NCBI RefSeq assembly: GCF_000786695.1
Contig: NZ_CP009962.1
Location: forward strand, 1,798,001 to 1,862,000
Origin: Collimonas arenae
GTDB lineage: Bacteria; Pseudomonadota; Gammaproteobacteria; Burkholderiales; Burkholderiaceae_D
Length of the DNA: 64,000 nt
Direction of reading: 5' to 3'
Part shown: positions 8,821-17,616 of the stretch, piece after piece
Layout: each line of letters opens with the position of its first letter
Numbering within the stretch: the first letter of the stretch is position 1
Notes under the pieces: model-generated
Told to the model about the DNA's origin: nothing
What the model saw: only the letters and a program-made list of their open reading frames with translations
The model's database searches: none
Made by a program: the position numbers and the translations under genes

Positions 8821-9558
8821 TCAGCCACCCAAATACGCTTCCAGCACTTTCGGATTGTTCAACAGGTTACTGCCACTGTCCGCCAGCACAATCTTGCCTG
8901 TCTCCAGTACATAACCACGCTGGGCAATCCGCAATGCCTGGCGGACGTTTTGCTCCACCAGCAGAATCGTCAGCCCGGTGCGATTGATTTCCTGCACGAT
9001 GCGGAAGATTTCTTGCACCAGCAGCGGCGCCAATCCCATTGATGGTTCATCCAGCAACAGCACGCGTGGCTTGGCCATTAGTGCGCGGCCGATCGCCAGC
9101 ATTTGCTGTTCGCCGCCGGAGAGATTGCCGGCGAGGCCATCCTTGCGCCGCTGTAGTACAGGGAACAGGGAATAGACCCAGTCCAGGTCCTTGGCGATGT
9201 TGGTCTTGTCTTTGCGGGTATAGGCGCCCAGCGCCAGGTTTTCGGCGATGCTCAGGGTGGTGAGCGTGGCGCGGCCTTCGGCGACTTGCACCACGCCGCT
9301 CTGCACGATCTTGTGCGGTGAGAGGCTGGTCAGGTCTTGCCGGTCAAACAGGATCTGTCCGCGTTGCGGCTTGAGCAGGCCGGAAATGGCCAGCAGGGCG
9401 GTACTTTTACCGGCGCCGTTGGCGCCTACCAGCGCCGTGATTTCGCCTTCGTTCAGCGTCAGGTCGATGCCTTTGACGGCTTCGATATGGCCGTAGGAAA
9501 CCGCAAGGTCTTTCACTTGCAGGATCGGTGTGGCGCTGGTGGTTTCTGTAGCCATCAT
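8821..9558 (-). CDS. livF: Branched-chain amino acid ABC transporter ATPase LivF
   Basis: 245 residues, one of the two ATPases of the LIV importer. Walker A is GANGAGKST, the signature LSGGEQQML, Walker B VLLLDEPSMGLAP, and the tail ENVRQALRIAQRGYVLETG is typical of LivF. It is last in the operon livK-livH-livM-livG-livF and overlaps livG by ATGA. It acts at the cytoplasmic face of the inner membrane. The substrate (Leu/Ile/Val or related amides) is assigned from the family. Confidence 0.95.
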   Translation of the reverse strand: MMATETTSATPILQVKDLAVSYGHIEAVKGIDLTLNEGEITALVGANGAGKSTALLAISGLLKPQRGQILFDRQDLTSLSPHKIVQSGVVQVAEGRATLTTLSIAENLALGAYTRKDKTNIAKDLDWVYSLFPVLQRRKDGLAGNLSGGEQQMLAIGRALMAKPRVLLLDEPSMGLAPLLVQEIFRIVQEINRTGLTILLVEQNVRQALRIAQRGYVLETGKIVLADSGSNLLNNPKVLEAYLGG

Positions 9559-10316
9559 TCGGCGTCTTCCTTGCCCAGATAGGCTTCAATCACTTCCTGG
9601 TTATTCTTGATCTGGTCGGGGCTGCCTTCGGCGATGATGCGGCCGAAGTTGAGCACCGCGATACGGTCGCACAGGCCCATCACGAAACGCATATCATGTT
9701 CGATCATGAAGATACTGAAGCCGCGCTGCTTGATGTTGAGGATTTCCGTCATCAGCTCGGTTTTTTCTGCGGGATTCATGCCGGCCACCGGTTCGTCCAG
9801 CAGCAGCAGTTTCGGCTTGGTCGCCAGCGCCCGGGCGAATTCCAGCTTGCGCTGCTCTCCGTAGGACAGGCTGTCGGCCAGCATCTGCGCCTTGTGATCA
9901 AGGCGGACCCAGGACAACAGCTCCAGCGCCCGTTCGCGCGCTTGCGCTTCGATCTTGCGATAGCCGCCGAGATTCAGCAGCACGCTGCCGAAGCTATAGA
10001 CCATGTGATCGTGCATGCCGACCACGACGTTTTCCAGCAAGGTCATTTCCTTGAACACACGGATGTTCTGGAAGGTGCGGGCAATGCCGCGCTCGGTGAT
10101 CTTGTGCGGTGCGACCTTGCCGATATCCTGTCCATCGAATTCGATAGCGCCGCCAGAAGCGCGCAGCAAGCCGGTGATCAGGTTGAACACAGTCGTCTTG
10201 CCGGCGCCGTTGGGGCCGATCAGGCCAAAGATGCCACCTTGCGGCACATTGAAATTAACGTCTTGCAGAACCTGCAGTCCGCCGAAATTCTTGCTGATAT
10301 TTTTAAGTTGCAGCAT
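9555..10316 (-). CDS. livG: Branched-chain amino acid ABC transporter ATPase LivG
   Basis: 253 residues with Walker A GPNGAGKTT, signature LSYGEQRKLEFARAL, Walker B LLLLDEPVAGMNP, and the LivG-specific insert TFQNIRVFKEMTLLENVVVG. Its ATG shares one base with the stop of livM, and its stop overlaps the start of livF, so the genes are tightly coupled. It partners LivF on the LivHM membrane core. Confidence 0.95.
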   Translation of the reverse strand: MLQLKNISKNFGGLQVLQDVNFNVPQGGIFGLIGPNGAGKTTVFNLITGLLRASGGAIEFDGQDIGKVAPHKITERGIARTFQNIRVFKEMTLLENVVVGMHDHMVYSFGSVLLNLGGYRKIEAQARERALELLSWVRLDHKAQMLADSLSYGEQRKLEFARALATKPKLLLLDEPVAGMNPAEKTELMTEILNIKQRGFSIFMIEHDMRFVMGLCDRIAVLNFGRIIAEGSPDQIKNNQEVIEAYLGKEDAE

Positions 10317-11224
10317 CAGTTAATTCCTCCAGCTTGCGATTTACGCTGGAAAAAACCGCGCATCCGGCGCGGGTCCCAAATACCTTTGGGCAGGTACAGA
10401 ATCACCAATACCAGAATCAGGCCGTTTACCACCGAACGATAGCTGTTGAAATCGCGCAGCGCTTCCGGCAGCAAGGTCAGTATCATGCCGCCCATGGTCG
10501 GGCCGACCAGGCTGCTGGTGCCGCCGAATACGGCCATGGTCAATATCTCGACGGCGTTTTCGAAAGCATAGTTGCCGGGGCCGATCGTGAAGGTGTAGTG
10601 GGCGTTGAGGCCGCCGGCGACGCCGGCGATAGCGGCGCCGATGACAAACGCCAGCAGCTTGTAGCCGGCGACATTGACGCCCATCAGGCGTGCCGCAACC
10701 TCATCTTCCTTGATGGCTTCGAAGGCGCGGCCGATTTTCGAGCGGCGCATGCGCGCGAGGATGTACAAGGTAAGCGCCAGCAGCAGGACGATATGCCACC
10801 ACTCGGTTTTCAGAGGTATGCCATTCAGGCCGAGCGGGCCGCCGGTGATGTCCATATTCAGCACAATCACGCGCACCACCTCGCCGAAGCCAAGGGTCGC
10901 CATCGCCAGATAGACGCCGGACAAGCGTAGCGTCGGGATGCCGATCACCAGCGCCACCAATGCAGGCAGCGCGCCGCCCACAGCCAGCGCCACCGGGAAC
11001 GGCAAGCCGGTTTGCATGCTGATCAGCGATGCGGCATAAGCGCCGATGCCCATGAAAGCGGCATTGGCCAGCGACAGCAGGCCGCAGGACAAGGTGACAT
11101 AGATCGATAGCGCCAGCATCGCGTTGACGCCGAGACTGAAAATCACGGTGTTATAGGTTGACCAGAAACCGTCCCACCAATCCATGAAACCGGCTGCGCC
11201 GATGGTTGTCAGAAGTTCAGTCAT
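10316..11224 (-). CDS. livM: Branched-chain amino acid ABC transporter permease LivM
   Basis: The start at 11224 (MTELLTTIGAAGF) has an AAGGAAGG ribosome site and lies one base after the livH stop; the longer frame would begin inside livH. This gives 302 residues with about eight to nine membrane segments and the LivM motif GVYLAMATLGFGEVVRVIVLN followed by EDEVAARLMGVNV, the cytoplasmic EAA-like loop that contacts the ATPases. Confidence 0.94.
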   Translation of the reverse strand: MTELLTTIGAAGFMDWWDGFWSTYNTVIFSLGVNAMLALSIYVTLSCGLLSLANAAFMGIGAYAASLISMQTGLPFPVALAVGGALPALVALVIGIPTLRLSGVYLAMATLGFGEVVRVIVLNMDITGGPLGLNGIPLKTEWWHIVLLLALTLYILARMRRSKIGRAFEAIKEDEVAARLMGVNVAGYKLLAFVIGAAIAGVAGGLNAHYTFTIGPGNYAFENAVEILTMAVFGGTSSLVGPTMGGMILTLLPEALRDFNSYRSVVNGLILVLVILYLPKGIWDPRRMRGFFQRKSQAGGIN

Positions 11225-11225
11225 A

Positions 11226-12107
11226 TCAGGCCTTCCTTTCCAGTACTTTGCCAAACATCCCGGAAGGCTTGACCAGCAAGATCAAAAACAGTAACCCGAA
11301 TCCCACGGCATCGCGGAAATCACTGGATATATAAGCTACGGTCAGCACTTCGGCAAAACCGAGGAACAAGCCGGCGATCATGGCGCCGCGGATATCGCCC
11401 ATGCCGCCCAGGATGATGACGGCGATGCCTTTGTGCAGCATCGGCTGTCCCATGAACGGCGTGATGGCATTGAACGACAGGCCGACCAGCACGCCGGCAG
11501 CGCCCCCAAGGGCAGCGGCTGCAAACGAGGTCAGGTAAAACAGGCCTTCGACGTTAATGCCGAGCAGGTAAGCGGCTTTCGGCGATTCGGCGATGGCGCG
11601 CAAGGCGCGGCCAAGCTGGGTGCGGCGCATGACCGCCAGCAGCACCAGCATCAGGACGAAGGAAATCACGACGATGCCGATTTGCACCGCGGTGACATGC
11701 AGGTTGCCCCAGTTATAGCTTTCTTCCGGAATGGTGCCGACCGGGAAGCGCTTGTTTTCAGCGCCGAACAAGCCCTGCGCCAGACTGGTCAGGATGGTGG
11801 CGACGCCAATGGTTGCAATCATCGGCGCCAGATGCGGTGCGTTGCGCGCGCGCAGCGGCTTCAGCACCAGATAGTCGACCGCGAGGCCGATCAGGCCGGA
11901 AACCAGCATGGCAGCCAGCATCGCCAGCCAGAGCGGCAGCGCCAGATGTTCCACCAGCAGCAGCGCGGCATAGCTGCCCAGCATGAAGATAGCGCCGTGC
12001 GATAAATTGATCACGCCCAGCACGCCGAAAACCAGCGTGAAGCCTAGCGCAAACAGCGCATAGACGCTGCCCAGCGAGAGGGCGTTGATGAGTTGTTGTT
12101 CAAGCAT
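11226..12107 (-). CDS. livH: Branched-chain amino acid ABC transporter permease LivH
   Basis: 293 residues and about eight membrane helices. It starts MLEQQLINALSLGSVYALFALGFTLVFG, the standard LivH N-terminus, and has the coupling loop RTQLGRALRAIAESPKAAYLLGINV. It follows livK after a 169-bp gap that holds a REP-like palindrome and tandem repeats, so transcript level after livK may drop or be processed there (inference). Confidence 0.95.
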   Translation of the reverse strand: MLEQQLINALSLGSVYALFALGFTLVFGVLGVINLSHGAIFMLGSYAALLLVEHLALPLWLAMLAAMLVSGLIGLAVDYLVLKPLRARNAPHLAPMIATIGVATILTSLAQGLFGAENKRFPVGTIPEESYNWGNLHVTAVQIGIVVISFVLMLVLLAVMRRTQLGRALRAIAESPKAAYLLGINVEGLFYLTSFAAAALGGAAGVLVGLSFNAITPFMGQPMLHKGIAVIILGGMGDIRGAMIAGLFLGFAEVLTVAYISSDFRDAVGFGLLFLILLVKPSGMFGKVLERKA

Positions 12108-12143
12108 GGAGGGAATTTTCTTTAATTCAATCAGGGGCGGAGC

Positions 12144-12185
12144 CGCTTGGATAGATTCGCTTGGACAGAGTCGCTCGGACAGAGT
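12144..12185. repeat. Three tandem 14-bp repeats
   Basis: Three adjacent 14-bp units: 12144-12157 CGCTTGGATAGATT, 12158-12171 CGCTTGGACAGAGT, 12172-12185 CGCTCGGACAGAGT. Units two and three differ at one base. The last unit runs directly into the left arm of the palindrome at 12181, so the array may have grown by slippage from the palindrome's edge. Confidence 0.8.
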
Positions 12186-12226
12186 CGAATATTATTTTGC
12201 AAGAATATTCGACTCTGACCCCAATT
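12181..12226. repeat. REP-like palindrome with GGGGTCAGAGT-type end
   Basis: Perfect 13-bp arms (12181-12193 AGAGTCGAATATT with 12204-12216) and a 10-nt loop, followed by GACCCCAATT at 12217-12226. The right side therefore reads, on the minus strand, AATTGGGGTCAGAGTCGAAT, the same outer sequence as the palindrome at 22081-22146. It lies between livK and livH. Sequences of this kind resemble REP elements mobilised by REP-associated tyrosine transposases (family knowledge); no such transposase is in this window. Confidence 0.7.
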
Positions 12227-12276
12227 GTTTCATTGTTTGCGATGGCCGTTATCGCCGGTGACAACGGCTGTCGGGA

Positions 12277-13434
12277 TTACTTCAGCAAGATGAACTTGCC
12301 GCCCTTGGCGATATTCACAATCGCTTCCTGCTGCGCGTCGTAGCCGACTTCCTTGCCGGTTACTGGCGGCGCCTTACGGAAGGCGAATTTGCCTGTGGCG
12401 CCTTCAATCGTTACCGAAGGCAGTGCCTGCTGCAGGGCGATGCGGTCCTTGTCTATGGCGCCGCTCAGCTTGACTTTCTTGAGAGCGTCGGCGACCACAT
12501 GCAAGGCGTCATAGGCCTGCGCTGCAAACTGGTCGGGATCGCTGCCGAATTTTGCCTTGTAGGCGGCGATGAACGCCTTGTTGGCCGGCGTCAGGTTTTC
12601 CGGCGACCATGGGCTACCCATGATGGTGTCGTCGCCAGCGCCCTTGGCGATATCAAACAGCTTCGGCGAATTGAGGCCGTTGCCGCCGATGAACGGCTGC
12701 TTCATGCCCAGCGCGCGGGTTTGCAGAATGATGTTGGCGGCTTCTTCGGTCAGGCAGGAGCAGACGATGGCGTCAGGATTGGATGCCTTGATCTTGGTCA
12801 GCTGCGCCTTGAAGTCGACGTCGCCTTTGGCATAGGCTTCGGTAGTCGTGACTGGAATCTTCTGGTCGGCCAGGGTGGCCTTGAAGACGTCGTAGCCGCT
12901 CTTGGTGAAAGCGTCGTCGTTACCGTAAATGATGGCGACTTTCTTGATGCCGAAATGCTTGACTGCGGCACGGGTAGTGACCGGCAGGACGTCGGCTTCC
13001 ATGACGGAGTTACGGAAGGTGAACGGGCCCATGGCAGTGATGCCGTCGGCGGTGTTGCTGGTGCCGAAGGCGACGACCTTGGCGGCATTGGCGATCGGGT
13101 CGGCGGCAAAGGCTGAGTTAGACAGGGTCGGGCCGAAGACCAGCAGCGCCTTGTCCTTGAAGATCAGTTTCTTGAAGACGTTGATGGCTTCTTCTTTTTT
13201 GCCTTGCTCGTCTTCGATAAGCAGTTGCAGCTTGTTGCCGTTGACGCCGCCGGCGGCGTTGACTTCATCGGCCGCGAGCGTAAAGCCGTTCTTGATGGCG
13301 ACGCCGTATTTAGCGGCAGGGCCGGTCAGCGCCGCGGCCAGGCCGAGCTTGACGTCAGCCGCTTGGGCGGCGCTGGCCAGGCCAGTGGTGAGCATCAGCA
13401 ACGGCAGTGTTTTCAAGATGGTGTTGAATTGCAT
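12277..13434 (-). CDS. livK: Branched-chain amino acid ABC transporter periplasmic binding protein
   Basis: The start at 13434 follows GGAGG by 8 bases and opens with a Sec signal (MQFNTILKTLPLLMLTTG, cut near SAAQA). The 385-residue protein is of the Peripla_BP_6/LivJ type: VKLGLAAALTGPAAKYGVAIKNG at the N-terminus and KVAIIYGNDDAFTKSGYDVFKATL in the second lobe. Two Cys at VCSCLT could form a disulfide. It is the first gene of the liv operon and gives it ligand specificity. The usual gene order supports the assignment. Confidence 0.93.
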   Translation of the reverse strand: MQFNTILKTLPLLMLTTGLASAAQAADVKLGLAAALTGPAAKYGVAIKNGFTLAADEVNAAGGVNGNKLQLLIEDEQGKKEEAINVFKKLIFKDKALLVFGPTLSNSAFAADPIANAAKVVAFGTSNTADGITAMGPFTFRNSVMEADVLPVTTRAAVKHFGIKKVAIIYGNDDAFTKSGYDVFKATLADQKIPVTTTEAYAKGDVDFKAQLTKIKASNPDAIVCSCLTEEAANIILQTRALGMKQPFIGGNGLNSPKLFDIAKGAGDDTIMGSPWSPENLTPANKAFIAAYKAKFGSDPDQFAAQAYDALHVVADALKKVKLSGAIDKDRIALQQALPSVTIEGATGKFAFRKAPPVTGKEVGYDAQQEAIVNIAKGGKFILLK

Positions 13435-13904
13435 TTCGATATCCTCCAAGAGACCGTTTTTATAGTGACGTCCTGTGATGCCCGACCTTGCGGCCGAAAG
13501 GCATTATGTAGCAGGAAGCCGCCAGAAGCCGCCAGCGTTTTTATTCCGGCGCGCGCAGAGACGCGCCAAAGGTGAACAAAGTATAAGGGATTTTCGTTCA
13601 GAAATTCCGGGCGCACAGCGCGGTGTTTCGTACCTGATGGAAGCCCAGAAGTGGTGATTTTTTGTGTCAGGCTAGACGCAAACCGGAGCGATAGTAAGAC
13701 TATATCGGGAGGATTGGCAACGATACCTGGCGCAAAAAAAGCGCCGCTTATGGGTTTTCAGCATGTGTGGAACACCACGCACACTACTCACGAGCCAGGT
13801 AAAGCGGATGTTTTACGCGGGGGTGCTGCGACTTTTGGTCGGTTTTGGAGAGGTATTGCGTGATTTTTGGCAATTATACCCGGCGTTGGTTGTTTATGTC
13901 AGCG
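13435..13904. other. Intergenic region between livK and argH
   Basis: About 530 bp separate argH from livK on the minus strand, and this is the part nearest livK. It must hold the liv promoter. I see a 10-bp direct duplication (AAGCCGCCAG twice, near 13519-13538) and a short hairpin GGCGC-A7-GCGCC near 13730-13746, and no gene with family support. The long plus-strand frame beginning at 13763 is antisense to argH and is rejected. Confidence 0.4.
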
Positions 13905-13949
13905 GCCGTCATGCCAAATCGGCATGGCGGCAAGCATTGCGCTTGCCGC
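13905..13949. other. Two consecutive hairpins downstream of argH
   Basis: Just after the argH stop (minus strand) come two stems: 13927-13935 with 13941-13949 (GCGGCAAGC, loop ATTGC, perfect) and 13905-13915 with 13921-13931 (11 bp with one G-T pair). They overlap, so only one can form at a time. There is no T-tract, so this is not a classical terminator; it may stabilise the argH 3' end or mark Rho-dependent termination. Confidence 0.5.
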
Positions 13950-13963
13950 TATGTCCGTGTGTA

Positions 13964-15358
13964 TCAAGCCAGTTGCTGGCGCAAATGCTGGATCGCCAAA
14001 CGCACCTGACGTGGCGCCGTGCCGCCGATATGATCGCGTGCCGCGACCGAACCTTCCAGCGTCAGCACCTGGAATATATCGTCCTCGATCAATGGCGAGA
14101 ATGTGCGCAGCTGATCCAGCGACAGATCGCTCAGGTCGCAGCCTTGGTCGACGCAGCTGCGCACCGCATGCGCCACTGCTTCATGGGCGTCGCGGAAAGG
14201 CAGGCCCTTCTTGACCAGGTAGTCGGCCAGGTCGGTGGCGGTGGCGTAGCCTTGCAGCGCCGCAGCGCGCATCGCTTCCGGTTTGACCGTGATGCCGCGC
14301 GCCATGTCGGCGAAGATGCGCAAGGTGTCGGTGAGTGTGTCGACGGTATCGAACAGCGGTTCCTTGTCTTCCTGGTTGTCCTTGTTGTAAGCCAGCGGCT
14401 GGCCTTTCATCAGGGTCAGCAGGGCGATCAGGTGGCCGTTGACGCGGCCGGTTTTGCCGCGCGCCAGTTCCGGCACGTCGGGATTTTTCTTTTGCGGCAT
14501 GATCGAAGAGCCGGTGCAGAAGCGGTCGGCGATGTCGATAAAGCCGATGCGTGGGCTCATCCAGATCACCAGTTCTTCCGACATGCGCGAGACGTGGGTC
14601 ATCACCAGCGCGGCGGCGGCGCAGAATTCAATGGCGAAGTCGCGATCCGAAACGGCATCCAGCGAATTGCGGCAGACATCGTCAAAGCCGAGCGTTGTCG
14701 CTACGCGTTGACGGTCGATCGGGAAAGTGGTGCCAGCCAGTGCGGCGGCGCCCAGCGGCAAGCGGTTGACGCGCTTGCGGCAATCCAGCATGCGCTCGGC
14801 GTCGCGCCCGAACATTTCCACGTAAGCCAGGATGTGATGGCCGAAAGTGATCGGCTGTGCTACTTGCATATGAGTAAAGCCGGGCAGGATGGTGTCGGCG
14901 TGTTGTTCGGCCAGATCCAGCAGGGCCAGACGCAGGTCGCGCAGCAGGCCGCTGATGTCGTCGATGGCGCCGCGCAGATACAGGCGGATGTCGGTGGCGA
15001 CCTGGTCGTTGCGGGAGCGGCCGGTATGCAGGCGCTTGCCGGCATCGCCCACCAGTTCGGTTAGGCGCTTTTCGATGTTCAGGTGGACGTCTTCCAGATC
15101 CAGCAGCCATTCAAACTTGCCGCCGGCGATTTCATCCTGGATCTGGGTCATGCCCTTCTTGATCGCTGCGTAGTCGTCGGCGCTGATGATTTTTTGATAT
15201 GCCAGCATCTCGGCGTGGGCCAGCGAACCCTGGATATCGACCTCAGCCAGGCGCTTGTCGAAAAATACAGAGGCGGTGTAACGTTTGACCAGATCAGAGA
15301 CGGGTTCGGAAAAACGAGCCGACCAAGCTTCGCCTTTTTTGGAGAGTTGTGCTGTCAT
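13964..15358 (-). CDS. argH: Argininosuccinate lyase
   Basis: 464 residues, the family length. ArgH splits argininosuccinate into arginine and fumarate, the last step of arginine synthesis, as a cytosolic tetramer. The signature [12 protein letters not shown] is intact and carries the catalytic serine loop. [37 protein letters not shown] and [14 protein letters not shown] are the other conserved blocks. It stands alone between the liv operon and the divergent algZ-like gene. Confidence 0.97.
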   Translation of the reverse strand: MTAQLSKKGEAWSARFSEPVSDLVKRYTASVFFDKRLAEVDIQGSLAHAEMLAYQKIISADDYAAIKKGMTQIQDEIAGGKFEWLLDLEDVHLNIEKRLTELVGDAGKRLHTGRSRNDQVATDIRLYLRGAIDDISGLLRDLRLALLDLAEQHADTILPGFTHMQVAQPITFGHHILAYVEMFGRDAERMLDCRKRVNRLPLGAAALAGTTFPIDRQRVATTLGFDDVCRNSLDAVSDRDFAIEFCAAAALVMTHVSRMSEELVIWMSPRIGFIDIADRFCTGSSIMPQKKNPDVPELARGKTGRVNGHLIALLTLMKGQPLAYNKDNQEDKEPLFDTVDTLTDTLRIFADMARGITVKPEAMRAAALQGYATATDLADYLVKKGLPFRDAHEAVAHAVRSCVDQGCDLSDLSLDQLRTFSPLIEDDIFQVLTLEGSVAARDHIGGTAPRQVRLAIQHLRQQLA

Positions 15359-15490
15359 AATTGAGTATTGAACCGAGCGTTAGGTGAGCGATGAATTATG
15401 CGATTATAAATCACTGCCTCCTGAAACCGACTGTGTCAGCTTGATAGAGACATTTTTTGGCGCAATATCTTCTTAGATACACGCTTGGGT

Positions 15491-16660
15491 ATGCGCTTTA
15501 TAACCAGCTTCGGATTGTTTTTAAATCAACTAATGCCAGAATCCCTCTCCTCAGACCATGCCGCGGATAATGCCGCCGACAACGCGTTGGCGCAGCAGCC
15601 CGGTGCAGTGGTGATTCCCGACGGCTGCAACCTTGGCGTGGTGTTTCGCGCCCTGATTGCGGTAAATCTGGCGGTCATGGCGGCGATTTTGTTGCGCACC
15701 GATGGTCTCGTAGCTGCCGTCAACGGCTTTGTCGAATCGGCCATGCTGGTTGAGCCGGCCTGTTTTTTGTCCTTATCCATATTGTGTGGCTTGCATCGGA
15801 TCGGCCACCGCTTTTCCCTTGTAGTGCAACGACTGCTGTGCGCGTTGGCGCCGGCGCTGGTGATGGTGGCGGTGATTCGGCTGCTATCCGGATTCGACTG
15901 GTTCCTGAACGGCTTTTCCCATCTCAGCGCGGCCGGCGGCGTGACGCGCGTGGCCTTGGTGGCGGCCTTGTTCGGAATCGGCTTGCAGCACTATTTCGAA
16001 ATGCGCGCACGGGCTTTTTCGCCGGTGCTGGTGGAAGCACGCTTGCAAGCCTTGCAAGCCAGGATCAGGCCGCATTTCCTGTTCAACAGCCTGAATGCCG
16101 TGCTGTCCCTGATCCGCACCGAGCCACGGCGGGCCGAGGCAGCGCTGGAAGATCTGGCAGATTTGATCCGGGTATTGATGCGCGATGGTCGCGCCATGAC
16201 GACGCTGGAAAAGGAAATCCGCCTGTGCCGGCAATATCTGTCGATCGAAAAAATACGCTTGGGCGATCGTTTGCGGGTGCAGTGGGAGCGTGACGGCATC
16301 AGCGATGAAGTGGTGTACCGGGCGCAGATTCCGACCTTGCTGTTGCAGCCGCTGATAGAAAATGCCGTCCACTATGGCGTCGAACCGAGCACCGAACCGG
16401 CGCTGATCCGTATCAAGCTGAGCTATTCGCTGGAGCGGATCGAGATCGTCATTACCAATCCCTACAATCCGTATAGCGGCAAGGGAGTCGCCGCGCTGCC
16501 GGAAGGGAACCAGATGGCGCTGGAGAATATCCGTGAACGGCTGGCGCTGCTTTACGACGTTGAAGCGCAGTTGACCACGGCTAGTACCCTCGGGCAGTTT
16601 GAGGTGCGCGCCAGTTTTCCTTATGTGAAAGCGGCACAGGCCAAGCCGCAGAACGGCTGA
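15491..16660 (+). CDS. LytS/AlgZ-type sensor histidine kinase
   Basis: About 389 residues from the first ATG. ATG 15533 and TTG 15485 are alternatives, and none has a good ribosome site. Four hydrophobic segments (about 55-180) anchor a His_kinase domain. The H-box is RIRPHFLFNSLNAVLSLIR with the phosphorylated His near residue 195. The N-box is LLLQPLIENAVHYGV, and the G-region follows with NIRERLALLY. This layout matches AlgZ/FimS kinases. The partner regulator lies 148 bp downstream. The signal sensed is not evident. Confidence 0.88.
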   Translation: MRFITSFGLFLNQLMPESLSSDHAADNAADNALAQQPGAVVIPDGCNLGVVFRALIAVNLAVMAAILLRTDGLVAAVNGFVESAMLVEPACFLSLSILCGLHRIGHRFSLVVQRLLCALAPALVMVAVIRLLSGFDWFLNGFSHLSAAGGVTRVALVAALFGIGLQHYFEMRARAFSPVLVEARLQALQARIRPHFLFNSLNAVLSLIRTEPRRAEAALEDLADLIRVLMRDGRAMTTLEKEIRLCRQYLSIEKIRLGDRLRVQWERDGISDEVVYRAQIPTLLLQPLIENAVHYGVEPSTEPALIRIKLSYSLERIEIVITNPYNPYSGKGVAALPEGNQMALENIRERLALLYDVEAQLTTASTLGQFEVRASFPYVKAAQAKPQNG

Positions 16661-16675
16661 TGAAATATATTTTCG

Positions 16676-16733
16676 CGAAAACGCGGAAGACGCGAAACAG
16701 GTAAAGAAATTTCTCGTGTCCTCCGTGTTTTCG
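16676..16733. repeat. Imperfect 20-bp inverted repeat between kinase and regulator genes
   Basis: 16676-16695 and the reverse complement of 16714-16733 match at 16 of 20 positions (CGAAAACGCGGAAGACGCGA against CGAAAACACGGAGGACACGA), separated by 18 bp. There is no T-tract. The piece looks like a decayed mobile repeat or a processing hairpin that could uncouple the two genes. Confidence 0.55.
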
Positions 16734-16807
16734 TGGACAATGTTTTCCTGAGAGAACATTGCTCCCATTGCCCCATAGCTCCTATTCGCAAATCATAATA
16801 ATCCGTC

Positions 16808-17608
16808 ATGATTCCTCGCATATTCATTGTCGACGACGAAGCCCCTGCGCGCGCCAGACTGAGCACGCTGTTGTCCGACATCGTCGCCGATTGCCCGCAT
16901 TATCTGGTTGGGGAAGCTGCCCATGCGCAGGCTGCGCTGGAAGGGATTGCCGCCACCGCGCCGGACCTGGTGTTGCTGGATGTGCAAATGCCCGGCATGA
17001 GCGGCTTGCAACTGGCCGAACAATTGATGAACAAGGCAGGCACGGCTGAGCCGCCCTTGCTTATATTTGTGACCGCTTATGACGATTACGCACTCAATGC
17101 GTTTGAGGTGCAGGCTTTCGATTATCTGGTCAAACCGGTGCGCGCTGCGCGTCTGGCGCAAGCCATCGCGCGCGCCAGCCGTGTGCGCCGTGCGTCACCG
17201 GAGACGCCGGCTGCCAATGCTGAAGCCGCCGCACCGGCTGCCTTGCCGCGCCAGCATTTCGCCGTGCAGGAGCGCGGCCGCATGTCGCTGGTGCCGATGA
17301 CGGAAGTGCTGTACCTGAAGGCGGAGCTGAAGTACGTCACCTTGCGCACTAAAAACAAGGAATACCTGATTGAGGATTCGCTGGTATCGATCGAGGAAGA
17401 GCTGGCGGCCCACTTTGTGCGTGTGCATCGCAATGCGCTGGTGGCGCGTAACGCCATCGTCGGCGTTGAACGGGGTATTTATCTCGCGGACGGCGAAGGC
17501 GACGCCGATAAGCCGCAGGAAGTCTGGCAAGTCATCCTGCGCGACATCGATCACCGGCTGCCGATATCAAGGCGGCAATGGGCGGTGATCAAGGCGCTGG
17601 TGCGATAA
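16808..17608 (+). CDS. LytTR-family response regulator (AlgR type)
   Basis: 266 residues. The receiver domain (1-125) has the acidic pair D9-D10, phospho-acceptor D58 in LVLLDVQMPG, the Thr in IFVTAYDDYAL and Lys in YLVKPV. An Ala/Pro linker follows at about 128-155. The LytTR DNA-binding domain follows to the end (EVLYLKAELKYVTLRTKNKEYL, FVRVHRNALVARNAI, LPISRRQ). It is the partner of the kinase just upstream. In relatives such regulators control exopolysaccharide, pili or virulence; here the targets are unknown. Confidence 0.92.
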   Translation: MIPRIFIVDDEAPARARLSTLLSDIVADCPHYLVGEAAHAQAALEGIAATAPDLVLLDVQMPGMSGLQLAEQLMNKAGTAEPPLLIFVTAYDDYALNAFEVQAFDYLVKPVRAARLAQAIARASRVRRASPETPAANAEAAAPAALPRQHFAVQERGRMSLVPMTEVLYLKAELKYVTLRTKNKEYLIEDSLVSIEEELAAHFVRVHRNALVARNAIVGVERGIYLADGEGDADKPQEVWQVILRDIDHRLPISRRQWAVIKALVR

Positions 17609-17616
17609 ATCAGCAG

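Noticed and set aside
13763..15064. 433-codon plus-strand frame
   Set aside because: Antisense to argH, whose family blocks are complete; the product is Gln/His/Arg-rich and resembles no family.
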